From NCBI GenBank assembly GCA_031368465.1, contig JANMNT010000399.1, forward strand, positions 1-10,653: a stretch of DNA of 10,653 nucleotides. The letters run 5' to 3'. The DNA comes from UKL13-2 sp031368465 (GTDB lineage Bacteria; Pseudomonadota; Gammaproteobacteria; Burkholderiales; Usitatibacteraceae). Shown here piece by piece: positions 5,186 to 10,653 of the stretch (its first letter is position 1; each line of letters begins with the position of its first letter). Position numbers and translations under genes: made by a program. The notes beneath the pieces were generated by a model. The model was not told where the DNA came from. It did not search any database and was given only the letters and a program-made list of their open reading frames with translations.

Positions 5186-5530
5186 TTGCCGCGCCTAGTG
5201 GCCTATTTCTATCGTACCAAGAGCGGTAAAGAACCGGTGCGCGAATGGCTTAAAGATCTGTCAAAGGACGAACGTCGCGCGATTGGCGAAGACATTGCTT
5301 ATGTTCAGTTCAAGTGGCCAATCGGCAAGCTGCGTGTCGATCACTTGCGCGGCGAGGTATGGGAAGTCAGAACAACACGCGGCAATCGCATCGCGCGTAC
5401 GCTGTTTGCGGTCGACGAGGGCGTCATGATTCTTCTGCACGGTATTATCAAGAAGACGCAACAAACACCCGATAGCGAATTGGCGCTGGCCGTAAAACGT
5501 TTTAAGGAGTACATCAATGGCAAAGCGTAA
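5186..5530 (+). CDS. HigB/RelE-superfamily toxin (phage Gp49-like)
   Basis: This 114-residue protein fits the Gp49-like/HigB branch of the RelE superfamily, whose studied members are ribosome-dependent mRNA endonucleases. Visible family motifs are FYRTKSGKEPVREWLKDL (8-25), DIAYVQFKWPIGK (36-48), WEVRT (59-63), RTLFAVDEG (71-79) and the closing LLHGIIKKTQQTP (83-95). The basic and aromatic positions expected around the C-terminal sheet are present, so the toxin looks intact. The start is TTG at 5186, giving the family-like N-terminus MPRLVAYFYRT; GTG at 5198 is the alternative. The TTG would lie only about ten bases after the predicted transcription start, with no clear ribosome-binding site, so toxin translation may be weak or nearly leaderless. 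The toxin precedes and overlaps the antitoxin by 14 bases, the usual higBA order. Confidence 0.9.
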   Translation: MPRLVAYFYRTKSGKEPVREWLKDLSKDERRAIGEDIAYVQFKWPIGKLRVDHLRGEVWEVRTTRGNRIARTLFAVDEGVMILLHGIIKKTQQTPDSELALAVKRFKEYINGKA

Positions 5531-5828
5531 CCCCCATGTAGGAACGAATTTTGATGACTTTCTCAAAGACGAAGGTTTGTTTGAGGAAGTTCAGGCGAAG
5601 GCGTTGAAGCGCGCACTCTCAGAGCAGATCGAACAGAGCATGCAAGCGGCAAATCTATCGAAGGTTAAGATGGCTGAACTGATGTCCACCAGTCGCTCAC
5701 AGCTTGATCGCGTGCTTGACCCGGACAATGTGTCGGTGCAGCTCGATACCCTGATCAAGGCGGCGAGGGCGGTTGGCAAAACCGTTGAGATTCGAATCAA
5801 GACGGCAAAGCGGCCTGCGCATGCGTGA
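5517..5828 (+). CDS. HTH antitoxin (HigA/XRE-like)
   Basis: This 103-residue protein pairs with the upstream toxin. After an N-terminal region (about 1-45) likely to contact the toxin, residues 47-67 (LSKVKMAELMSTSRSQLDRVL) form a helix-turn-helix of the XRE type. It is followed by LDTLIKAARAVGKTVEIRI, the typical end of short XRE antitoxins. It should neutralise the toxin and repress the promoter palindrome at 5150-5167. The ATG has a strong AAGGAG (5504-5509) seven bases upstream, far better than the toxin's site, so antitoxin is likely made in excess. The overlap of 14 bases with the toxin suggests coupled translation. The C-terminal tail is basic (KTAKRPAHA). The family name HigA is by analogy of order and HTH type. 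Confidence 0.9.
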   Translation: MAKRNPHVGTNFDDFLKDEGLFEEVQAKALKRALSEQIEQSMQAANLSKVKMAELMSTSRSQLDRVLDPDNVSVQLDTLIKAARAVGKTVEIRIKTAKRPAHA

Positions 5829-5952
5829 GGCAAAAATGGCGTCAAAAATGGGTCAGACTGAGGTAGCCCGGCTTTTGTGAATACCCTCAATTGCCCATTC
5901 CGCATCAAACGTAACGCGAAATTCTCGCTGATTCATTCCACTGGGAGTGTAA

Positions 5953-6285
5953 ATGGCAATGCCACACGCCGCATCAGGTGACCTCATCGATGTTCGTCCA
6001 CTCGGCGGACGGTTGCGGGAGTCTGTCTCGACCACGCTTGTCCGGGCGGATCACCTGGAGGTGTTTCGTTTCGTTCTGCCGGCTGGAAAAATCGCTGCCG
6101 ATCACCGCGCTGCGGGCGCCATCACCATCCAGTGTCTGGAGGGTGCGGTTGAGTTGGTGTGCCACGGCAAAACGCAGGTACTTCGTGCGGGGCAATTGGT
6201 TTACCTGGCCGATGCGGAACCGCATGCCGTGACGGCACTGGAAGACGCATCGCTACTTATTACGATGTTGCTTAGGCGGCGATGA
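5953..6285 (+). CDS. Small single-domain cupin protein
   Basis: This 110-residue protein has a cupin-like beta-barrel pattern. The first half-motif is around VLPAGKIAADHRAAGAITIQCLEGAVEL (split here: VLPAGKIAADHR and GAITIQCLEGAVEL; 41-68). The second is GQLVYLADAEPHAV (80-93). Classical cupins use HxH...E and a later His as metal ligands. Here only His51 and His91 stand at likely ligand positions and the usual second His and Glu are absent, so metal binding is doubtful. The ATG at 5953 follows GGGAG (5943-5947); the ATG at 5959 is possible. It lies 93 bp before the NnrS start in the same direction and is probably co-transcribed. From memory, small cupins of this kind occur next to nnrS in Betaproteobacteria. 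Its exact role is unknown. Confidence 0.82.
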   Translation: MAMPHAASGDLIDVRPLGGRLRESVSTTLVRADHLEVFRFVLPAGKIAADHRAAGAITIQCLEGAVELVCHGKTQVLRAGQLVYLADAEPHAVTALEDASLLITMLLRRR

Positions 6286-6378
6286 CGGCCGCAATGCGGG
6301 ACAGATTTCAGGTTCCGCGGGCCGTCCTCCAAAATGAACTGAATCTCGAACCGGCCAAATGCCATGAAGGAAAACCCA

Positions 6379-7563
6379 ATGTTGAATCCGCCGCAGCCTG
6401 AGGGGACGATCCCACCCGCTGGTTTTGCCCTGTGGAACCTTGGCTTCCGGCCATTCTATCTACTCGCCGCAATGTTCGGCGCCACCAGCATTATGCTCTG
6501 GGCGTTGCAGATCTCCGGCCTGCTCGGGTCGGCATATCTGCAAGGTGCCGTCTGGCATGGCCATGAAATGCTGTTCGGCTACACCACTGCCGTCATCGCC
6601 GGTTTTCTGCTGACGGCGGTGCGCAACTGGACAAATCAGCCTACACCGAGCGGTGCGCCGCTGATGGGGCTGGCCGCGCTGTGGGTCTGCGGCCGCGTGC
6701 TGGTACTGACGCCGTACGCCACGGCTGCGACACTCGTGAATGTTGCGTTTCCGCTCGCGGTGGCCGTCGCCATCGGCATCCCCATCCTGCGATCGCGCAA
6801 CGTCCGCAATTACTTCTTCATCGGCCTGTTGGCGCTGATCGGCGCGCTGACTCTCGTTTTTCATCTGGCGCTGCGCGAATATTTCGTGATCTCTCCGCGC
6901 ATCGGCCTGCGGCTGGCGCTGGATGTCGTGCTCTTCATCATGGTGGTTATGGCAGGCCGTGTCGTACCGATGTTCACCAACAACGGCGTTCCAGGTGCCA
7001 ACGCCACCCGCCTGCCATGGCTTGAAAAGGCATCGCTGGGTGCGGTGATCCTGTTGTTTCTGGCGGATCTGCTGCAACTTCCCACGGCCGCGATCTCGGT
7101 AGCTGCATTCGCTGCTGCGTTTGCACACGCCGCCCGGCTGGCACTCTGGAAACCATGGCGTACGATGCAAACACCGCTGGTGTGGATTCTGCATGCGGCA
7201 TACGCTTGGATCATCATCCACCTCTTGATGCGCGGACTGTCAGCTGCCGGGCTGTTAGCCGGGTCATTTGACGTCCATGCTTTGACAGTGGGCGCGATCG
7301 GTGGTCTGACCATCGGCATGATGACGCGTACCGCCCGCGGTCACACCGGGCGGCCGCTGGCAGCGGATCGCTACGAGGCCGCCATGTTCTTGTTGGTGCA
7401 GGCGGCGGCGCTCACCCGGGTGTTTGTCGGTATTGCGTCACCGGCGTTCTACATGATTAGTGTGCAACTGTCAGCGCTTTTGTGGTCCGGCGCACTTGGG
7501 CTTTATGCGATTCGTTACTGGCCGGTTCTCACGCGAGCGCGAGTAGACGGCAAGCCCGGCTAG
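6379..7563 (+). CDS. nnrS: NnrS family haem-copper membrane protein
   Basis: This polytopic inner-membrane protein (394 residues from the chosen start) belongs to NnrS, a family known to bind haem and copper and to protect cells from nitric oxide. Numbering from the upstream ATG at 6364, motifs are GFRPFYLLAA (27-36), WHGHEMLFGY (64-73) leading into VIAGFLLTAVRNWT, GRVVPMFTNNGVPG (198-211), LHAAYAW (276-282), and HALTVGAIGGLTIGMMTRTARGHTGRPL in two parts (HALTVGAIGG 305-314; MMTRTARGHTGRP 319-331). His65, His67, His277, His286, His305 and His327 are candidate metal ligands. About twelve hydrophobic stretches are visible. AAGGA at 6367-6371 favours the ATG at 6379 over 6364. It follows the cupin and precedes alternative oxidase, consistent with an NO-tolerance role. 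No confident FNR/NnrR or NsrR site was found upstream. Confidence 0.94.
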   Translation: MLNPPQPEGTIPPAGFALWNLGFRPFYLLAAMFGATSIMLWALQISGLLGSAYLQGAVWHGHEMLFGYTTAVIAGFLLTAVRNWTNQPTPSGAPLMGLAALWVCGRVLVLTPYATAATLVNVAFPLAVAVAIGIPILRSRNVRNYFFIGLLALIGALTLVFHLALREYFVISPRIGLRLALDVVLFIMVVMAGRVVPMFTNNGVPGANATRLPWLEKASLGAVILLFLADLLQLPTAAISVAAFAAAFAHAARLALWKPWRTMQTPLVWILHAAYAWIIIHLLMRGLSAAGLLAGSFDVHALTVGAIGGLTIGMMTRTARGHTGRPLAADRYEAAMFLLVQAAALTRVFVGIASPAFYMISVQLSALLWSGALGLYAIRYWPVLTRARVDGKPG

Positions 7564-7580
7564 GCGCAAGTCACAGGCAA

Positions 7581-7645
7581 ATCAAACAGACCAGCGACGA
7601 TTATTCTGCGCCCACCGAGAAAAATATGACGTTGACCCTTTAATT
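7581..7645. repeat. Family I palindromic repeat, copy C
   Basis: ACCAGCGACGATTATTCTG on the left and AAAAATATGACGTTGACCC on the right correspond position by position to copy A, including AAAAATATG and the CCC tract before TTAAT. The hairpin is imperfect and relies on G-T pairs. It sits in the 185-bp gap between nnrS and the oxidase gene, so it may end the first transcript or affect the second. The rest of this gap holds tandem AATTCAC (7642, 7652) and no clear promoter. Confidence 0.65.
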
Positions 7646-7748
7646 CACTTCAATTCACCACGCCGGCCCGTCACGTTAAACCTTACGGTGTCTGGGCATG
7701 AATGTTGTATAGCATTGTTGGCACAGCACAATTCACAGGAGAGTAGCC

Positions 7749-8363
7749 ATGTCTGTTACACCTCGGTCTGAGCGACACTACGCGCCAAAAGGCTTTCGCG
7801 ACCGGATCGCTTTTGCCTTCGTTAAATTTCTGCGGTTCTTTGCGGATGTTTTTTTCGCCCACCGATACGGCCATCGCGCGGTTGTGCTGGAAACAGTGGC
7901 TGCCGTGCCGGGCATGGTTGGCGGTGCCATGCAGCATTTGCGCGCGTTGCGCCGAATGGAAAGCGATCACGGCTGGATCCGCATACTGCTGGATGAAGCG
8001 GAGAATGAACGCATGCACTTGATGACCTTCATTCATATCGCCAAGCCGTCGCGGTTCGAGCGCTTGCTGATCCTGCTTGCCCAGGGCATTTTCTATAATT
8101 CGTTTTTCCTGCTTTACCTCATTTCGCCAATGACCGCGCATCGTGTCGTGGGTTACTTGGAGGAAGAAGCGGTATACAGCTATACCGAATATCTGGCTGG
8201 CGTGGACAACGGCACCTACACCGACGTTCCGGCGCCCAAAATCGCCATTGACTACTGGAAGCTCGCGCCCGACGCAACGTTGCGCGACGTCATCATCGTG
8301 GTGCGCACAGATGAGGCTCATCACCGCGATGTCAATCATGAATTTGCGAACGAGCTATCCTGA
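7749..8363 (+). CDS. aox: Alternative oxidase (cyanide- and NO-insensitive quinol oxidase)
   Basis: This 204-residue di-iron protein should oxidise quinol and reduce oxygen to water at the membrane surface without pumping protons. All iron-ligand motifs of the family are present in order: LET (47-49, Glu48), NERMHL (86-91, Glu87 and His90), LEEEA (137-141) and RTDEAHHRDVNH (186-197, Glu189 and His192). The usual RADEAHH reads RTDEAHH here, a mild change beside the ligands. Hydrophobic stretches near 46-66 and 106-128 would form the membrane-binding surface. It lacks the plant mitochondrial leader and the regulatory N-terminal Cys, as bacterial forms do. AGGAG before the ATG supports the start. 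In Vibrio fischeri aox is induced by NO through NsrR, and nnrS is in the same regulon; here the two are neighbours 185 bp apart. Confidence 0.95.
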   Translation: MSVTPRSERHYAPKGFRDRIAFAFVKFLRFFADVFFAHRYGHRAVVLETVAAVPGMVGGAMQHLRALRRMESDHGWIRILLDEAENERMHLMTFIHIAKPSRFERLLILLAQGIFYNSFFLLYLISPMTAHRVVGYLEEEAVYSYTEYLAGVDNGTYTDVPAPKIAIDYWKLAPDATLRDVIIVVRTDEAHHRDVNHEFANELS

Positions 8364-8391
8364 TCCGAATCCACGTCCGAAGAAAATTTCA

Positions 8392-8541
8392 ATAATAGGG
8401 GACAACCCACGATTATTCTCCGCTATCACGAAAGTTCTTCGACGCCATGATCGCGATGCGCCCACACTTGGCCAAGCTGGACTTGTTTCCCGATCCGCAA
8501 AACCGCCCAAACGCGGATTATAGTTGTGGTCTGCCCCAAAT
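8392..8541. repeat. Possible mobile-type repeat with inverted arms and coding-like centre
   Basis: The left arm (AATAGGGGACAACCCACGAT, from 8392) and right arm (AGTTGTGGTCTGCCCCAAAT, 8522-8541) are imperfect inverted copies sharing GGGG-CA-CC-AC. The centre is GC-rich and reads openly in two directions: plus frame from 8399 to a TGA at 8579-8581 (containing FFDAMIAMRPHLAKLDLFPD), and minus frame of about 50 codons from an ATG near 8572 (containing RIGKQVQLGQVWAHRDHG). I recognise neither. From memory, GGGGACAG-type ends recur in proteobacterial intergenic repeats. It occupies most of the 8364-8577 gap. Confidence 0.45.
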
Positions 8542-8577
8542 CAATACGCTGATAAGCGAGTTTGAAAGGATGCCGCA

Positions 8578-9597
8578 TTGAAATCATTCGCCTGGGCAAT
8601 CATTGGGCCGGGCCGTATTGCACATCATTTTGCGGAGGCGGTGCATCGGCTCGACCATACGCATCTGGCGTGTATTCATGGCCGTGATCTCACCCGGGCA
8701 GAAGCGTTTGCACAAAAGTGGACGCGCGATAGCGTGACACCAATCCGCGCGACCACGCATATCGACGATGTGTTGCGATCCAATGCGGTCGATGGTGTTT
8801 ACATTGCGACACCACATCCATTTCATGCGCACGCCATTCGTGCGTGCTTGAATGCAAACAAGCCTGTTCTGTGCGAAAAGCCACTGGTGACGAACGCGAC
8901 GATGGCGAAACAATTAGCTGCGCTTTCGCGTCAGCAAAATACGTTTCTGATGGAAGCCGTGTGGACGCGCTTTTTGCCGATCGTTGAGACTTTGCGTGAC
9001 TGGATTCGTGCAGGTAACATCGGTCGTGTGCGCGCCATGCAGTCAAGCTTTTGTTTCAACGCGCCGTTTGATCCGCAATCGCGTATGTTTGATCCGAATC
9101 TCGCGGGCGGCACACTGCTTGATATTGGCATCTACAACATCACCATGACACGTTGGGTCATGCAGCAGGCGTTTGGTGTTGCGCCGACACTTCACGATTT
9201 GCAGACGCGCGCCAAAATCGGCGCGACTGGCGTGGATCATCAGCTCGCCGCGACGTTGCATTTGAGTGAAGGCGTCACGTCGCAATTTATTTCAAGCTTT
9301 GAATCGAGCGCAGAAAATGCGTTTCACATTTACGGTGAGTCCGGTTCGATCACAATTCATCCGAATTTTTGGCAAGCGACACGTGCGACGCAAATGCGCG
9401 AGTCGGGGGCAATTGAATCCGTGGAGCGCGCGCTTGCGATCAATGGCTTTGAGGGCGAGATCATTGAAGCGATGCGATGCGTTCGCGAAGGTCGCATTGA
9501 AAGTAAAACAATTTCACATGCTGAAACCATCGCGACGCTGGAATGGATGGATCAGATTCGCGCGCAGATTGGTGTGCGCTATCCGTTTGATTCGTAG
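8578..9597 (+). CDS. Gfo/Idh/MocA family NAD(P)-dependent oxidoreductase (dihydrodiol dehydrogenase-like)
   Basis: This 339-residue enzyme has an N-terminal Rossmann fold (AWAIIGPGRIAHHF, 5-18, a GxGxxA-type nucleotide loop) and a C-terminal alpha/beta domain. The family signature CEKPL (99-103) supplies catalytic Lys101. LAGGTLLDIGIY (175-186) places Asp182 and Tyr186 with the spacing known for dimeric dihydrodiol dehydrogenase. It probably interconverts a sugar or diol and its keto form; the substrate is not evident. Start is TTG at 8578: AAGGA (8566-8570) is seven bases upstream, an in-frame stop (8563-8565) excludes longer starts, and the nucleotide loop requires this N-terminus. It stands alone, separated by the repeat at 8392-8541 from the oxidase gene and by a terminator from the convergent DUF418 gene. 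Its base composition looks less GC-rich than nnrS. Confidence 0.92.
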   Translation: MKSFAWAIIGPGRIAHHFAEAVHRLDHTHLACIHGRDLTRAEAFAQKWTRDSVTPIRATTHIDDVLRSNAVDGVYIATPHPFHAHAIRACLNANKPVLCEKPLVTNATMAKQLAALSRQQNTFLMEAVWTRFLPIVETLRDWIRAGNIGRVRAMQSSFCFNAPFDPQSRMFDPNLAGGTLLDIGIYNITMTRWVMQQAFGVAPTLHDLQTRAKIGATGVDHQLAATLHLSEGVTSQFISSFESSAENAFHIYGESGSITIHPNFWQATRATQMRESGAIESVERALAINGFEGEIIEAMRCVREGRIESKTISHAETIATLEWMDQIRAQIGVRYPFDS

Positions 9598-9656
9598 CAA
9601 ACAGCGCCAGACCAAGACGATTTACGAATTGTAGGGAACAGACTACGAGAAGCGTG

Positions 9657-9693
9657 AAAAAAGCCAGACATCGCAAGATGTCTGGCTTTTTTT
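9657..9693. terminator. Bidirectional intrinsic terminator
   Basis: GCCAGACATC (9663-9672), loop GCAA, and GATGTCTGGC (9677-9686) form a perfect 10-bp stem. Seven T follow (9687-9693) and six A precede (9657-9662), so the structure works on both strands. It lies between the convergent oxidoreductase and DUF418 genes, 60 bp and 34 bp from their stops. Confidence 0.96.
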
Positions 9694-9726
9694 GTTCCGC
9701 GTATTGAATGGTGTACCTCGAGACCG

Positions 9727-10653
9727 TTAGGCCAGCACCATGCCGGGACGCCTGCCATAGGTCGCGTAGCGCCATAACCATTCCATGGGGCCGAACGCGT
9801 GTGTCTGCATCCACCACCGACTCAATGGCACTTGAATCAGAAAGAAGATCGCAAATGACAACAGCAAGCCTAAAGCCGGGCCAACTTTGAAATACAAACC
9901 CAGTCCCCACCCGTTGAAAATCGCGGTCGCAATCAACGTCTGCATGAGGTAACTGGTGAGGGGCATCCGGCCGACAATTGCCATCGGCGCAAATCGTTGT
10001 TGCCAAATTGGCAACTGCGACAAGCGCACGATCGTCAGCACGTAAAAGCACACCATCGCCAGGCGGCAGGTGAGGTACGCTGCGGAGCCGACCAACTTGA
10101 TTGGTGAAGGCCCTGGCGTCCGATACAACTCGCCAATCGTGCCGAAGATCGCCGCACAGACAAGACCAATCGCGAGCAATCGCCACTGCCATAGGCGGAT
10201 CAGCGGCATCAGTTGTGGAATCTGGTTGACCCAACCATTGCGGCCGATCAAGAAACCCAGCATCAGCGTGCAACCCATCTGCGCCCAAAAATTAGCGGTA
10301 CCAAAGAGTGAGTTGGCGTCGGTATAAAAATAGTGCATTGTCCGCGTGCTTGCAGCAGCAGCATCGAAGAAGCCACCCTGGCCATAGGCGATCCTGTCTG
10401 CCGCTTCGTACGCTTGGTGGATTTTCACCATCGAAGCGACCATTTCCGGCGTGATCACAAACAACCGCACCACACCAAGCAGCAACGGACATAAAAAGAA
10501 AGCCACCATCAATCCGATGATCACGCGGTTTGAAGCATTGCGAATCCACAACAAGCCGAAACCCAACACCGCATAAATGTGCAGCACATCCCCCGGCCAG
10601 AACAGACAGGCGTGAATCACACCAAAAATAAACAACAGGACGAGGCGACGGAT
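9727..10653 (-). CDS. DUF418 family polytopic membrane protein, N-terminus outside window
   Basis: The frame is open through the right edge of the window, so 308 C-terminal residues are visible and the start lies outside; the first start-like codon inside (TTG at 10635) is internal. DUF418 proteins are uncharacterised bacterial membrane proteins of about 400 residues. Characteristic stretches are RRLVLLFIFGVIHACLFWPG (first visible residues), GDVLHIYAVLGFG directly after, and near the end GRMPLTSYLMQTLIATAIF followed by GWGLGLYF. It closes with FGPMEWLWRYATYG, the family's C-terminal signature. About seven or eight membrane segments are visible. The loop after the third segment is long and polar, as in relatives. 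The convergent neighbour gives no functional clue. Transport or membrane-stress roles have been suggested for relatives but nothing here decides it. Confidence 0.9.
   Translation of the reverse strand: MRRLVLLFIFGVIHACLFWPGDVLHIYAVLGFGLLWIRNASNRVIIGLMVAFFLCPLLLGVVRLFVITPEMVASMVKIHQAYEAADRIAYGQGGFFDAAAASTRTMHYFYTDANSLFGTANFWAQMGCTLMLGFLIGRNGWVNQIPQLMPLIRLWQWRLLAIGLVCAAIFGTIGELYRTPGPSPIKLVGSAAYLTCRLAMVCFYVLTIVRLSQLPIWQQRFAPMAIVGRMPLTSYLMQTLIATAIFNGWGLGLYFKVGPALGLLLSFAIFFLIQVPLSRWWMQTHAFGPMEWLWRYATYGRRPGMVLA

Noticed and set aside
5840..5865. Possible family I arm (AAAATGGGTCAGACTGAGG) after the antitoxin gene
   Set aside because: The GTCAG match is short, the core differs and no inverted partner was found nearby.
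5829..5952. FNR/NnrR-type site in front of the cupin (TTG and CAA halves near 5891-5908)
   Set aside because: The half sites are eight bases apart instead of four and the arms do not match TTGAT/ATCAA.
6460..7221. 253-codon minus-strand open frame opposite nnrS
   Set aside because: Its composition (many Arg, Gln, His) is typical of an antisense shadow of a hydrophobic gene; nnrS on the plus strand has full family motifs.
7683..8339. 218-codon minus-strand open frame opposite the alternative oxidase
   Set aside because: The plus-strand oxidase carries every iron-ligand motif. The antisense frame shows no family resemblance.
9461..10288. 275-codon minus-strand frame overlapping the DUF418 gene and the terminator
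   Set aside because: It runs through the perfect intrinsic terminator at 9657-9693 and into the oxidoreductase gene, while the DUF418 frame has clear family motifs.

Overview
The window looks like chromosomal DNA of a proteobacterium, most likely beta or gamma. The evidence is family content (M28 peptidase, GGDEF enzyme, NnrS, bacterial alternative oxidase, ArsR plus SRPBCC pair, HigB/HigA-type toxin-antitoxin, DUF418 membrane protein), moderately GC-rich coding sequence, and intergenic DNA full of GC-rich REP-like palindromes. I cannot name a genus. No rRNA, tRNA, CRISPR array or recognisable transposase gene was seen.

Layout. 2-277 is the 3' end of an M28 metallopeptidase gene cut by the window edge. 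476-715 encodes a small acidic, tryptophan-rich protein built of two 23-residue repeats. 962-1870 is a membrane-anchored diguanylate cyclase and 2170-3099 an alpha/beta hydrolase. The hydrolase converges on a minus-strand operon (4618-3331): an ArsR-type repressor overlapping a gene for a protein with two SRPBCC/AHSA1 domains. In front of this operon is a well-formed promoter with two adjacent 16-bp operator-like palindromes. About 500 bp of repeats follow, then a toxin-antitoxin pair (5186-5828) whose promoter carries a palindrome between -35 and -10. Next come a small cupin protein (5953-6285), NnrS (6379-7563) and a di-iron alternative oxidase (7749-8363). A Gfo/Idh/MocA-type oxidoreductase (8578-9597) converges on a partial DUF418 membrane protein (10653-9727), with a clear bidirectional terminator between them.

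How genes may work together. NnrS and alternative oxidase are both known from nitric-oxide responses: NnrS protects against NO, and AOX is an NO-insensitive quinol oxidase. Their proximity, with a cupin in front, suggests a small NO-tolerance module. The ArsR/SRPBCC pair looks autoregulated through the tandem operator, and the toxin-antitoxin pair through its promoter palindrome. The remaining genes appear to be independent units.

Repeats. Two dispersed palindromic families fill most spacers. Family I (about 65 bp, arms like GGTCAGCGACGA) has copies at 866-930, 2037-2104 and 7581-7645 and a half copy at 720-741. Family II (about 100-150 bp, GC-rich, ends like CTTAAGCCTGTC...GACAGGCTTAAG) has copies near 753-860, 3096-3250, 4687-4802, 4868-4987 and 4991-5116. 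Family II ends overlap the stop codons of the convergent hydrolase and SRPBCC genes. A further element at 8392-8541 has imperfect inverted arms around a coding-like stretch.
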